DNA of 64,000 nt, from positions 178,534 to 242,533 of the forward strand of contig NW_003546353.1 of NCBI RefSeq assembly GCF_000090795.2, in the 5' to 3' direction. Both the position numbers and the translations under genes were made by a program. Below, piece after piece: positions 42,701-53,368 of this stretch. The notes beneath the pieces are model-generated. The model made no database searches. It worked only from the letters and a program-made list of their open reading frames with translations, and had not been told where the DNA came from. Each line of letters opens with the position of its first letter. Positions within the stretch are counted from its first letter, which is position 1. This stretch comes from Amphimedon queenslandica (Eukaryota > Porifera > Demospongiae > Haplosclerida > Niphatidae).

Positions 42701-44505
42701 ATAGCTCAGTTTAACTGCATCTCAGCATTAAGTGATGCTACAATACAGTATACACTAGATAGCAATAGCATGTTTCTTATTAATCCTATCAATGGTGCTA
42801 TCAGCACAATGACTAATCTTGATTATGAAACAGCAACCCTTCACCAATTGTCAGGTACATGCTACTACAGTCAGTCTCCAGCATTATTCACTAACCTCAG
42901 TCTTTATGTTACTGTCCAACCAGTCAATGATAATGCCCCTAGTTTTACTGAGTCTGCCATTGCTCTCAATGTCAATGAGGATATGGAGCCTGGCAGTGTT
43001 CTAGCAGTTCTTATAGCAGAGGATGCTGATGATGGTCCTGATGGAGACTTGAAGTATTTCATGAACAGTTCAACCGAACACTTTGCAATCATTGCTCAAA
43101 CTGGAGAGCTATTCCTGACAAAAACCATGGACAGGGAAAGAGAAGATCATTACAACTTAGTCATTACAGTAACAGATAGTCCAGTCAATGCCAGTGATGC
43201 TAGAACTGATACAATGATGCTACATGTTCAAGTGCAAGATATCAATGACAACAGGCCAGAGTGCTCTAGGAACGTATACAAAACTAGCATAGATCCTTCA
43301 ATGTCAGCCACTGTACCAGTAGCAGTGGTACAATGTCATGACCTTGATAAAGGGGAGAATGGAAGCTTGACTTATTCAGTTCCATATTCTTCGTTATTTC
43401 AGATAAACTCTTCAAGTGGAGAATTGTTCCTCTCACAGTCAATCACTGAAGATACTACATCATTACATCACACAGTCCCAGTGCTAGTTGAAGATCAGGG
43501 AAGAGAAACAATGGCAACTACTGTTTATGTTGCAGTGGAGCTGAATGTGTCTGGTGGTGTTGTAGGTGATGATAGTTCAGGTAGTTTAGCAGCAATAGAA
43601 GGTATGGAAAACCTTGCAAGCTTCACCATTGACAATATAAAGGAGGAGGTAAGTATTTAGAATGTGTTCAGTAATCTTTATTGTGTTTTATTTTTTTCTA
43701 GTGGAATGATAAAATTGAAGATTTATTTAAGTCTGCTCTATCTAACAGTACAACAATCCATTGCAATCTCTACCCTCACTCGTGTTCACTGCTGCCAATG
43801 TGTATCAATCAATCAAAGTTAGTATAGGAACCATTACTATCATGTTAATGTAACCATTCTTTGTCCTCTAGTGAAGAATCTTTATGCATCGAGTATCTCA
43901 CTTTTACATCAAATGACATCATCATTGTGAATCAACCTCTAAACCAAAACTCATCAATGATTCATATCAGTTTGTACATTTTGTTGCCACAAGCAGCAGT
44001 GAAGGCTCCATTTAGAATCACTGACTACGTAGTACCACGAGATACCCTACACAAAATAGCTCGTGATAATAAAGTCCCTATTGCTGCAATAGTCCGGGAC
44101 AGCATCAAAGAGAGGTTACTACAAGTGGGCAAAGACCTTTGGAAACCTGTAGCATTAACATTTCTATCAATCATTGGAACTGGGTTCCTTCTAGCACTCA
44201 TAGTCACTTTCTTTCACAGGAAGTACTCGTACAAAAGAAAAGGAAGATTGTCCGTGTTCAATTCAAATGATACAGTACAAGAAATATCTCCTCCTATCAA
44301 GCCAACAAGAGTAGCTCCTGCTACACCGAGTGATGGCTGCTCATTGATCAATGTGTCGGAGAATGGAGAGGATAGATCAGGTAGTGAACGAAGCAGCTGT
44401 TCTGAAGAGACGACTGATGCCGCTAATCAATTGCTGTTATTGAAAATGAGATCAGAGTTCAATCATCCGTTTGCTAACAATGATCCCGAGAATAGCATCA
44501 CTTGA
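39703..44505 (+). CDS. Cadherin-repeat transmembrane protein (about 12 EC domains)
   Basis: Type I membrane protein of 1549 aa from four exons (39703..39727, 39774..43648, 43702..43817, 43872..44505), in frame. The signal peptide (LYIACIFFLGLFSISRA) is split by intron 1. About twelve cadherin repeats follow, seen from calcium-binding linker motifs (EDVNDNSPFF, LNVNDNPPSC, EDFNDNPPVM, PVNDNAPSF, QDINDNRPEC) and DLDYE cores. Several linkers have lost DxNDN (INEYPPVF, SVNEYQCVF), so calcium binding is probably partial. Sequons are abundant. A membrane helix (ALTFLSIIGTGFLLALIVTFF) precedes a tail of about 100 aa. No EGF, laminin-G or catenin-binding tail is seen, so it is not a classical cadherin. 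The closest group is unclear: protocadherin-like or lineage-specific. Confidence 0.9.
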
Positions 44506-45542
44506 TGTTACGTCATTGCTAGTTCTTTATTTGTTTTATTAATTTTATTCAAAAATTGATTTCATTTTATTTTTCTAATGTATTCTCAATGGTCACTTGT
44601 TATTGAAAAAATAAAAAAACTTTAATAATTTCATTATCACAAAATCTGTGACAAACAAAAAACCCATTAGTTCCATTGTCACGAAATCTGTGACAAGCAA
44701 AAAACCCATTAGTTCCATTGTCACGAAATCTGTGACAAGCAAAAACCCATTAGTTCCATTGTCACAAAATCCGTGACAAGCAAAAACCCATTAGTTCCAT
44801 TGTCACAAAATCCGTGACAAGCAAAAACCCATTAGTTCCATTGTCACAAAATCCGTGACAAGCAAAAACCCATTAGCTCCATTGTCACGAAATCCGTGAC
44901 AAGCAAAAACCCATTAGTTCCATTGTCACGAAATCCGTGACAAGCAAAAAACCCATTAGCTCCATTGTCACGAAATCCGTGACAAGCAAAAACCCATTAG
45001 TTCCATTGTCACGAAATCCGTGACAAGCAAAAAACCCATTAGTTCCTTTGTCACGAAATCCGTGACAAGCAAAAACCCATTAGTTCTTTTGTCACAAAAT
45101 CCGTGACAAGCAAAAAACCCATTAGTTCCTTTGTCACGAAATCCGTGACAAGCAAAAACCCATTAGTTCCATTGTCACAAAATCCGTGACAAGCAAAAAA
45201 CCCATTAGTTCCATTGTCACAAAATTCGTGACAAGCGAAAACCCATTAGTTCCATGTGCTATGGGATAGGGACTTTGGCCTGATTTTGATTGGAATAATC
45301 AGTTTGTGGATCAAAGCGCATGCGTTATGTACAGTAGATGATGGTAGCTGCTTTAATAAAGTTATTGACAAACTAAAAGTTATTTATAATGAAATAAGAA
45401 ACTGAATTGATCTACAAAAGAGCACAAGCTATAAACTATAATAATAAACACACACACACACACCAAATGAGGTAAGAGTGAAAGAACAAGAACAATAATA
45501 ATAATAATAACAATAATAATAAATTATTTAAACAAGCATTGT
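44506..45542. other. Intergenic region cadherin / ELMO (convergent)
   Basis: About 1 kb between two stop codons, the largest gene-free interval in the window. It holds the 41-42 bp hairpin minisatellite, a family 1 repeat remnant at about 45265..45300, and small CA and AAT microsatellites near 45450..45520. No further gene is apparent. Confidence 0.8.
44630..45258. repeat. 41-42 bp hairpin minisatellite, 15 copies
   Basis: The unit CAAAAACCCATTAGTTCCAT continues as TGTCACGAAATCCGTGACAA. About fifteen copies recur every 41-42 bp, differing by single substitutions (CGAAATC versus CAAAATC) and A-run length. Each unit contains the inverted repeat TTGTCACG-AAATC-CGTGACAA, an 8-bp stem with a 5-base loop. 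Confidence 0.95.
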
Positions 45543-47768
45543 TCAATCTAACTTGTAATAAAAATCAAAAGATGGAGGATCAGCAGGTTTGACTGGAGGC
45601 TGACTTGGAATGGAGATATTCTCCAAATCCAACAATCGTAATTTAAGATCCATATTGACCAGCGTCTCCAGATCCTCTTCTGCAGCCTTACTGGGCATGT
45701 CTTTATCTAGTAAGACAGAAAGACCATCCACCCAAATGTTATGAACTGTCTCTGTGGGGGCACAGAAGTCAAGATGCTCATTACTGTTGTAGAAAATGGA
45801 GAATATCATGTTTGATCCTTTCCGGAGTCTCTCAGCGTGAGGGCACTCGTTACCTATGACCAGCCTCATCTCTGAGACTTGTATCTTGTTGTCAAGACTC
45901 TCCAGTGGTGGGGCAGTCTGTCCATGACCAGCTGCATCACCGAAATGAATCACCTTGTGGTTAGGATGCAAACGACAATAGAAATACTGATCCCGTCTTT
46001 TGGCTCCGACTTTAGGGAAAGCGCTCCCGTGGACGAGATGATTGAGCCTCTCGCGTTTGACTAATTCGTTGATCTCTGGAGTGATCTTCTTCTTGAGGTC
46101 TTGGACAGGTCGACTCTTTAGAACACTTTCGTCAAGTAACTGCGTGTGTTCTTCAGACTCTGTGATCTTCTTGTAACTCAGTTCAAACAAGCGATTGCGG
46201 AATGTATCAGATGACGTGAGAGTACTAGCATCTTGAGACTGAATTACTGTTGTGATCTGTTTCGTAACAACAGCAGTAACCTTCTCAAGGTCAAGTATAC
46301 CAGCCCTCATCTCTCTCCAGGTTTTAAACAGCAGCTGAATGGTGATACAGTATATCTCTTTGAAAGGCTCCTCATTAAGTATCAGGAGAGGAATGAACTC
46401 AGTTACGTTGTAGCTTATGTCTGCTGGTTGTTCACCAATACGAAATATTGAGCAGAGAACTTTAGTAAGAGCTACACTCGTCTTAGCAAAGGGACAAGGG
46501 TTATCCATTTGTGCAAAGAGAAGGCGAGTGTAGACGTCGTGTTTGGTTCTTGCTAAATACTCCATGCAGTCCAGTGCTAGTAGTCCAGGCGGGGTCTCCC
46601 GGAAATCATCACGTGGGTTAGCCTGTGAGAAACCCAGCTGCTTCCAGTGCTGCTCTGCAATACTTCCCTTAGACCGATACTCATCACTGAAGGCACGATG
46701 AGGCAGCTGCTTCAGCAAAGTCTCCATGGTTGAGTCTCCGTCCCTGAAACTGGTTCTCATCCTCCCCTCCACTTGATTCAAAATGAAGGACTGGTAGATG
46801 GACAGCTGGTGAGCTATATCCCGATCGACTGGGCCTCGTTGGAGAATGTTATCGTGAATAATGCGACTGAAGTTCTGCTCTGAGAGTTGTCTCAATAACT
46901 CTCGTTGATTGTCAGCCTTAGCGAGAAGGGCATTAATTAGAACCAAGGTATAATGCGTCACTTCTGGCGAGTCCTTTCGTATGTACTCCAAGAGACTCTG
47001 CGGGTTGACCTCTTGGGTAACGATATGATAATGGAGACTACTGTTCATGACAATGGACTCCAGTATACCCATACAACGGTGGACGATGGACGGACGGAAG
47101 TAATCCCTGTCCCGCGATCGGTCAAGGATATTGACGACTTTCTTGACAAAGTTGTCTCCCACGGTATCCCAGGAGACTATCCCATGCTCCATCAGCTCCT
47201 GGAAGGCTCCCAGTACGTTGCTAAGGTTACTCTTATCGGCAAGAGGTGGGGATTTATCAGCCCCGGGTGAGAGCTGGCTTTTCTCTGTCATTACCAGTAG
47301 CGTCTGTATCCCGGTCCCGTTGTTCATTGATATGAACTCAACGGCAAAGGTTGAGTCACGGGAGAGAGAGAGTAGCTCCTCAATCCCTTTCATCTTTATC
47401 TGAGGGTCACCGGAATTGACTTTATCGTAAGTTTCTTTTGCTTGATAAGATGGAGAGAGTGCAATGCACAATATGTCGCCATTTTTAAGCTCTTGTCTGT
47501 TGTCTTCAGTAACGTAGCCAAACTTCCCTTTGGAGTCCTTGGAGTACTTGAAACTGAGGGTCTCCGGTCTCTCTATGTTCCACCTCGAGGCGACTTCTTT
47601 TAATATGCTGGAGAGAGGAATGGAGTGTTCGAAGTCTCTCAGTATTGGCTGTACGTTCATCTTGTTGGCAGGGTCAGGTTCAATGGCTACCTTGACACGG
47701 TCTTGCTTTCCAGAGGTGCTACTGGTAGCAGGCCCCCCAACCAGGGATATACTACTAGTGAGACTCAT
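45543..47768 (-). CDS. ELMO1/2-like: ELMO engulfment and cell motility protein, intronless
   Basis: Partner of DOCK-family exchange factors that activate Rac during phagocytosis and migration. One uninterrupted 741-aa frame, normal for ELMO1-3 (about 720-730). The N-terminal ubiquitin-like/armadillo part has VKVAIEPDPANKMNVQPILR, ETLSFKYSKDSKGKFGYVTE and LKNGDILCIALSP. The central ELMO/CED12 domain, about residues 300-480, has GLLALDCMEYLART and ILNEEPFKEIYCITIQLLFK. A PH domain near 555-680 has LVHGSAFPKVG and FYCRLHPNHKVIHFGD. The tail SIPSQPPVKPADPP is the PxxP motif that binds DOCK SH3 domains. It is divergent from the MFSD4 gene with 168 bp between starts. Lack of introns is odd here. 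Confidence 0.96.
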   Translation of the reverse strand: MSLTSSISLVGGPATSSTSGKQDRVKVAIEPDPANKMNVQPILRDFEHSIPLSSILKEVASRWNIERPETLSFKYSKDSKGKFGYVTEDNRQELKNGDILCIALSPSYQAKETYDKVNSGDPQIKMKGIEELLSLSRDSTFAVEFISMNNGTGIQTLLVMTEKSQLSPGADKSPPLADKSNLSNVLGAFQELMEHGIVSWDTVGDNFVKKVVNILDRSRDRDYFRPSIVHRCMGILESIVMNSSLHYHIVTQEVNPQSLLEYIRKDSPEVTHYTLVLINALLAKADNQRELLRQLSEQNFSRIIHDNILQRGPVDRDIAHQLSIYQSFILNQVEGRMRTSFRDGDSTMETLLKQLPHRAFSDEYRSKGSIAEQHWKQLGFSQANPRDDFRETPPGLLALDCMEYLARTKHDVYTRLLFAQMDNPCPFAKTSVALTKVLCSIFRIGEQPADISYNVTEFIPLLILNEEPFKEIYCITIQLLFKTWREMRAGILDLEKVTAVVTKQITTVIQSQDASTLTSSDTFRNRLFELSYKKITESEEHTQLLDESVLKSRPVQDLKKKITPEINELVKRERLNHLVHGSAFPKVGAKRRDQYFYCRLHPNHKVIHFGDAAGHGQTAPPLESLDNKIQVSEMRLVIGNECPHAERLRKGSNMIFSIFYNSNEHLDFCAPTETVHNIWVDGLSVLLDKDMPSKAAEEDLETLVNMDLKLRLLDLENISIPSQPPVKPADPPSFDFYYKLD

Positions 47769-47936
47769 GACAGAAAGAGAGGAAAGTTAGAAAAAGACGA
47801 AGACAAGACAGATTTCCTAGTAAGCTTTGAAGTTTGGGAAAATGAAAAAATGGCGACCAACCTGCGCATGCGCACTAAAAGGGTTAAAAATAAAATTTCT
47901 TGAAGGGTTAAAATTTTTAGGATAGGTGGGGCTAAA
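47769..47936. promoter_or_regulatory. Bidirectional promoter interval ELMO / MFSD4
   Basis: 168 bp between divergent ATGs, including CCTGCGCATGCGCACT, the palindromic TGCGCATGCGCA motif recognised by NRF-1 in animal housekeeping promoters. Binding here is inferred from the motif and spacing. Confidence 0.65.
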
Positions 47937-49753
47937 ATGGTGGCTGCAACAATGAAGCAAAAAATATCCAAAACTTTAATAAAGGATTGCATTGGGAGCT
48001 TGAGGAGAAACTGGAGGAGAAGTGACATCTGGGTCAGCATCTGGTGTGCACTTTCATTCATTGGATTGGTAAGTTTAGACAAAATAATTCCTTTTTAAAA
48101 AATTTTGATTATTATGAATATACTTCATTAGGGTACAGGCCTGGTTATAGTGAGTCCTACTATGCTTGATATTGCTGCATACATGGGTGTCAGCTTGTCT
48201 GAGATTGCTGCTATGCTCCTAGTGAGATCAGTTGGTAGTGTAGTTGGATCAGTTTCTTCTGGTATAATCTTTGATAAGTTTCACAAAGTGTCTCTCTGGA
48301 TGCTTATCTTTTGCATATCATCAGCAGCAATATGTAAGTGGGGACTTTTTTTAATAGAATACTGCACAATTTCTGACTATTCAAAAATTTACTAAGATTG
48401 CTGCAAAATTTTATTCTTTTTAGTAACAGTTATACTGCCATTGAGTAGACAGCTTCCATTTTTTGGTGTTGCTATGTTCATTCAAGGTGGATTGTTGAGC
48501 AGTTTGGATACTGGTAATGCAAAACTATTAATATATTATTATTACATTCATTATTCATAGGTGTGCATGCATTCCTTATAAGGCTGTGGAAGAACAAAGA
48601 CTCTGGCCCCATCTTTCAACTCATTCACTTCACTTTTGCAGTTGGGGCTTTCATTGCTCCGCTAATCGCAAGACCTTTCATATCATCAATCAGTCAAGAT
48701 ACCAATAGCAATGACACGTGCGGTGATGATACCAATATCACTGATTTCACTTGCACAGGAGGAACCAATTGCTCCTCTTCTCAGCCCACAAGGTCATTGT
48801 TCCATTCAGTATCTTCAGACTGCGTTCCCAGTGATTATAGTACAAGTTTCATTTATGCTTACTGGGTTGCTAGCATTCCTTTGCTATTGTCATTGCCGCC
48901 ATTGATAGTATTTGCAGTTAAGTGGCAGTGCTGCTGTAGAAAGAAGAGAGAAGACTCAAAGGAGGAAGAGAAAAGTGTTGATGACAACCAGCCAAAGACT
49001 TATCCTGATACAATGCTTTACAAGACTGTTTTAATGATCCTACTTTTCATCTTAATACTCTTGTATGTTGCAGCTGAAGTGGCGTATGGGACATACATAT
49101 TTGCATTTGCTGTCAAAGGAGACTTGCAATTTAGCAAAGAGAAAGCAACCATTTTGTCATCTCTCTTCTGGGGAACTTTTGCGTTCTTTCGCTGCTTCAC
49201 AATTATTTTATCACTTTGCAAACTCTCACCTTCACTTCTATTAGCTGGAAACTTAACCGGTAGTTTGATTGCATCACTTATTGTAACAATATTCCACAGT
49301 AACGAGCTAGCTGTCTGGATAGGTAGTGGAGTCATGGGGGCCAGCTATGCCTCGCTGTATCCAAATATTGTTGTATTTCTTACCCGGCATGGCCCTGCAT
49401 CTGGCAAGACATCTTCAATATTAGCAGCAGGTGCAACCATTGGAGATACAGCATTGCCTGTAGTGGTGGGTGTCCTCATTGATAAAGTGGGCCCTGTATC
49501 ATTGTGCTACTTCACTCTAGCAGACGTTGCATCTTGCTGCTGCGTGTTTATTGCTCTCTTTATCATAACTCACAAGTGCAAGGTCAAGAAATACTATAAA
49601 CTTCAAGATGATCATTTTGAGGAGGAGAATGTATCTGGTGGTATTGTAAGGATAGTTAATGATGAAAGTGAAATGAATGAAAAAGAAAGTGACTCTAACA
49701 ATAATAATCATCAGGTTGACAAAACAAATTTTGAAAGTGAAGATTTGTTATAG
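47937..49753 (+). CDS. Major facilitator transporter, MFSD4 / NaGLT1 type
   Basis: Twelve-helix transporter of the family that includes MFSD4A and the sodium-dependent glucose transporter MFSD4B. Four exons (47937..48068, 48132..48333, 48424..48513, 48561..49753) give 538 aa in frame. Landmarks: LLVRSVGSVVGSVSSGIIFD (helix 2-loop 2-3 MFS signature), GGLLSSLDTGVHAFLIRLW, FQLIHFTFAVGAFIAPLIA, and a large glycosylated loop with several sequons and cysteines (about residues 190-230). The C-terminal tail is acidic and Asn-rich. The substrate is not determined by sequence. Confidence 0.85.
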
Positions 49754-49936
49754 CTAAAATTATTTATTTCTTTATCATGATAATCATAATCATCTTGGTA
49801 GAGTTAGCACAGGAAGTGTAAACCAATTTTTGCATCATCCAAAGGTCACTACTAGTGACACCCATAAATGGTGGCACTTATATTGGCTCTTATATTGATT
49901 CTTTAGAGCAATAACTTTTATGGGCGAGCCAAGAAG

Positions 49937-51355
49937 ATGGACATGTATGCATTTTATGCCTGCGTTGGACTCTTGTCCATTCTTTTCTATTTCTTCTGGA
50001 TAAGGTTAAACAGTAAGAGGTCCGCTACTAAACTGATCCCAGGTTGGAATAAAGAACCTTCCGACCCAGTGCTAGGTGATCTTGCAGTGGCCATGAGTGC
50101 CGGTAGTCTTCATCACTATCTTGCCAAGCAGCACAAAGAAGGAAGCTCCCCAGTTGTATCTTTTTGGTGGAGAAACAAACGTGTTGTCAGCATTTGCAGT
50201 CAAAAATCATTCAAGGACACAGAGAATATCTATAATAGGCCTGCTGTCATATTTGCGCCTTGCTTTGATCCTCTTCATGGTTCCAACAGCATTCAGAGTG
50301 TCAATGGTGATGAATGGAAGAGACAAGGGAAAATGCTTCGTGGTACAATGAGAGGTGATTTTTTGGAATCCTTTGTTCCTGATTTAGTTGTGATTGCTCA
50401 TGAGACAGCAAAGACGTGGGCCTCTGGTGAACCAATACACCTTTTAAAGAGCATTACAAGAATGACACTTAAAGCAATCCTTATGACATCTCTTGGAAAT
50501 ATATTTGAGAATGATGAAGGCATAGATGAGCTTGCTGCTCTATATCATGTTTGCAAATGTGAAATGGACAAACGTGTTCTAGATGTCCCTCCGCCTCAAA
50601 GTCAGAGAGAAAAGGACTTTCAGTCAAACCTCAAGGTTTTGCAAGGATACCTGAAGCAAATGATGAAGGCTCGTCGGTCAAACTTGCAAAGTGGGAGGAA
50701 GTCACTGCCACTGATGGATGCACTCCTTAATTCTGGTGACCCTGAGGAGACAATAATGTCAAATGTGATCACATTCATGGGTGGTTTCCACACCTCTGGC
50801 TACTTTTTGACATGGACATTTTATTACCTTGCACTACATCCTGAAATCCAGGACAAGATAATGAAAGAAATCGTTGGAAAAGAAGCCAGTGGTGAGAAGC
50901 TGAAAGAGTATGTCATGAGTTCCAATTCTTACTTGAGGCAGTTTCTTGATGAAGCAATTCGTGTGAGCACAGTGACATCTTTCTCTGCTCACTGTCCAGA
51001 CAAAGATGTGGTTGTGGATGGTTATCATATACCAGCTAATACTCCCATCATTCAATCATTAGGTGTGGCAATGCATGATCCAAATGTGTGGGACAATCCT
51101 CAGAAGTTTGATTCTGATCGTTTTGGTCCCAGAAGTAAGCATGCTAAAAGAGGTCACGAGTTTCGACCGTTTGGTGTCTCTACTCTCCGCCGCTGTCCTG
51201 CAAACCACTTCACATACATAATGTCTTCCATTTATGTCGTTATACTCCTCCAGCGCTTTGAGTTCTCAACTAAAGATACAAACCTGACAAAGAAATATGG
51301 TATAGCAACATCTCCTGGTCACGAAATTGACTTTCAGGTCAAAACTAGAGAATAA
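49937..51355 (+). CDS. CYP20A1: Cytochrome P450 20A1-like, intronless
   Basis: One exon, 472 aa, the normal size for CYP20A1, an orphan P450 without a known substrate. An N-terminal anchor (YACVGLLSILFYFFWIRL) is followed by GDEWKRQGKMLRGTMRGDFL, I-helix NVITFMGGFHTSGYFLTWTF, an ExxR (FLDEAIRVS), and the haem-cysteine region FRPFGVSTLRRCPANHFTYI. This region lacks the usual FxxGxRxCxG pattern but keeps the cysteine and aligns with the equally odd CYP20A1 haem loop. The ETLR-type K-helix is reduced to EAIR. The start is 184 bp after the MFSD4 stop. Introns, numerous in vertebrate CYP20A1, are absent. Confidence 0.9.
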   Translation: MDMYAFYACVGLLSILFYFFWIRLNSKRSATKLIPGWNKEPSDPVLGDLAVAMSAGSLHHYLAKQHKEGSSPVVSFWWRNKRVVSICSQKSFKDTENIYNRPAVIFAPCFDPLHGSNSIQSVNGDEWKRQGKMLRGTMRGDFLESFVPDLVVIAHETAKTWASGEPIHLLKSITRMTLKAILMTSLGNIFENDEGIDELAALYHVCKCEMDKRVLDVPPPQSQREKDFQSNLKVLQGYLKQMMKARRSNLQSGRKSLPLMDALLNSGDPEETIMSNVITFMGGFHTSGYFLTWTFYYLALHPEIQDKIMKEIVGKEASGEKLKEYVMSSNSYLRQFLDEAIRVSTVTSFSAHCPDKDVVVDGYHIPANTPIIQSLGVAMHDPNVWDNPQKFDSDRFGPRSKHAKRGHEFRPFGVSTLRRCPANHFTYIMSSIYVVILLQRFEFSTKDTNLTKKYGIATSPGHEIDFQVKTRE

Positions 51356-51516
51356 ATTAAAAAGTTTTGATACTAAACTTATAGTTGCTATTTTTGCTAA
51401 TTTACATTGAATGCTTATTGTTAACATTCTCTATTAAGATACTGAATGATACATACTGGTACATACATGTACATGTAATGGTGCAATGGGTTAAAAGACA
51501 CATCCAGTGGTGCTCT

Positions 51517-53287
51517 TCACAAGCGGTTGAGTAGTGATTCCATTGGTAGCTCAGGCATATCCTCTCTTGCTGGCATATTATACTGAGGAGGATCAGTGTT
51601 GTAATTAACTGAGGGACAGATCTTCTGCAGCTTCACAACAGCTTCCCTGCAAAATAAATCAGTAATAATTGTTGTTCTATGGTAGTTAGTGCCCTTTAAG
51701 CCTGGTTTCCATATAGCCCCTACAACAGCCTTACAACACTGTTGCAACAATCATGGAGTTATAGAACCCAGGTCTATCTCTACAACAGTTGTATGCAGAA
51801 TCCATACAACAGCCACAACTACTGTATATGGAAACCAGGCTTTAGAGTATCTTTTATAATAGTAAAAGGATTTTAGTACAAACTCTCACTTGGTAACATG
51901 GACACAAGAGAGAATGTCCAATTGTGTGAGATGATGACAGGATTTTCCCAAGTGTCTCAGAGCCTGGTCACTGCATACAACAAAAAGAACACACTCTCAA
52001 CTAATGATGGCATAAATAGAGTAGTCCTTTACGTGATGCTAGTCCCAGAGAGATCAATGTGCTGTACCCAAGTGCAGCCTTGTGCAAGATATTTGGCTGT
52101 ACTGTCACCAAGATGAGGACATGCTGCTAGGTACACTTTAATAAGTAGCTGACAGTTGAAGGCCAAGGCTTGGACACAAGCATCAGTTAATGCCTGTGTT
52201 ATTAATAGTAGGAGAAAAAGAACAAGAGAATGAACACAACCAATGGTGGATTAAGAATGAAATGCTTTACTTCACAACAGCTTAAATTAATTATCTGTAG
52301 GTTATTCAATCCTTTTGCCATTTTCTATTATTTAAAAAGTAAGCAATTACTGAGTATCAATAGAATGGACTAACAATAATAGCATCATCTGTAACATCAA
52401 CTTCAGACAAGCCAAGATGCATCAGTTTCTTATTTTGACCAAGAGCTATGACTCCCTGTGTATGTGATAAGAGTGAGAGGGTCTATTGTATTGTACTGTG
52501 GTCTTACCAGATCAGTGAGACTGCATCCAGTGACATCAAGATCAACAAGATTTGATAACTGTGTCAATAGCTCCACACCTGTATCTGATATGTGCTCACA
52601 AAATGAAAGATTTAAATACATCAAATTACGACAACTAAAAACGGCAGATTACATAATAAAGATAGAGAATATGTAAATGACTTCTGCATGCATTAGATAG
52701 TGTGGCTCACTGCTGCGCTATTCGTAATGGTGTCACATCAGATATCTTTGCACAGTTTGTCAGGTTTAGTTCACGTAGTACAGGGCCACTGTTGTGTTCA
52801 ACTATATACCTCACCCCAGCATCTGATACTCTACATAATAATAATCACAAAAATAAATGTATTATACTTTCTAAATAATGATGAGTGTTTTAACTAGCAT
52901 TATTGATCACCTTGAGCAATCTGCAAGATTAAGTGAGTGTATTTTCTTAAGATGTCCCAGTGATTTAAGGCCCTGATCAGAGATCTTAGTACAACCAGCT
53001 AGATAAACCACTTGTAAATCACGACAGGATTTCGCTAGTGCCCTGAGAGACAGGTCACTTATGTGATCATTATCTGCAATGAATCAAACAAAGCAATATG
53101 TGAGTACAATAATGGATGTAAGGTTAATGAATTAGGTTACTTTCCACTTTGAATGTCTTCAACTTCCTATTCTCAAGTGCCAAGTGCTTGAATGCTCTAT
53201 CAGTGAGAGAGGAACTCCCAAGAAGCGAAAAGTGACGGAGTGTGTGACAATGAGTCACAAAGTTCTATAATACACACAATGTACATG

Positions 53288-53368
<81 letters not shown>

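Noticed and set aside
44630-45258. CRISPR-like array of direct repeats
   Set aside because: The spacers are not unique: whole 41-42 bp units are repeated, and the context is animal nuclear DNA. It is a minisatellite.
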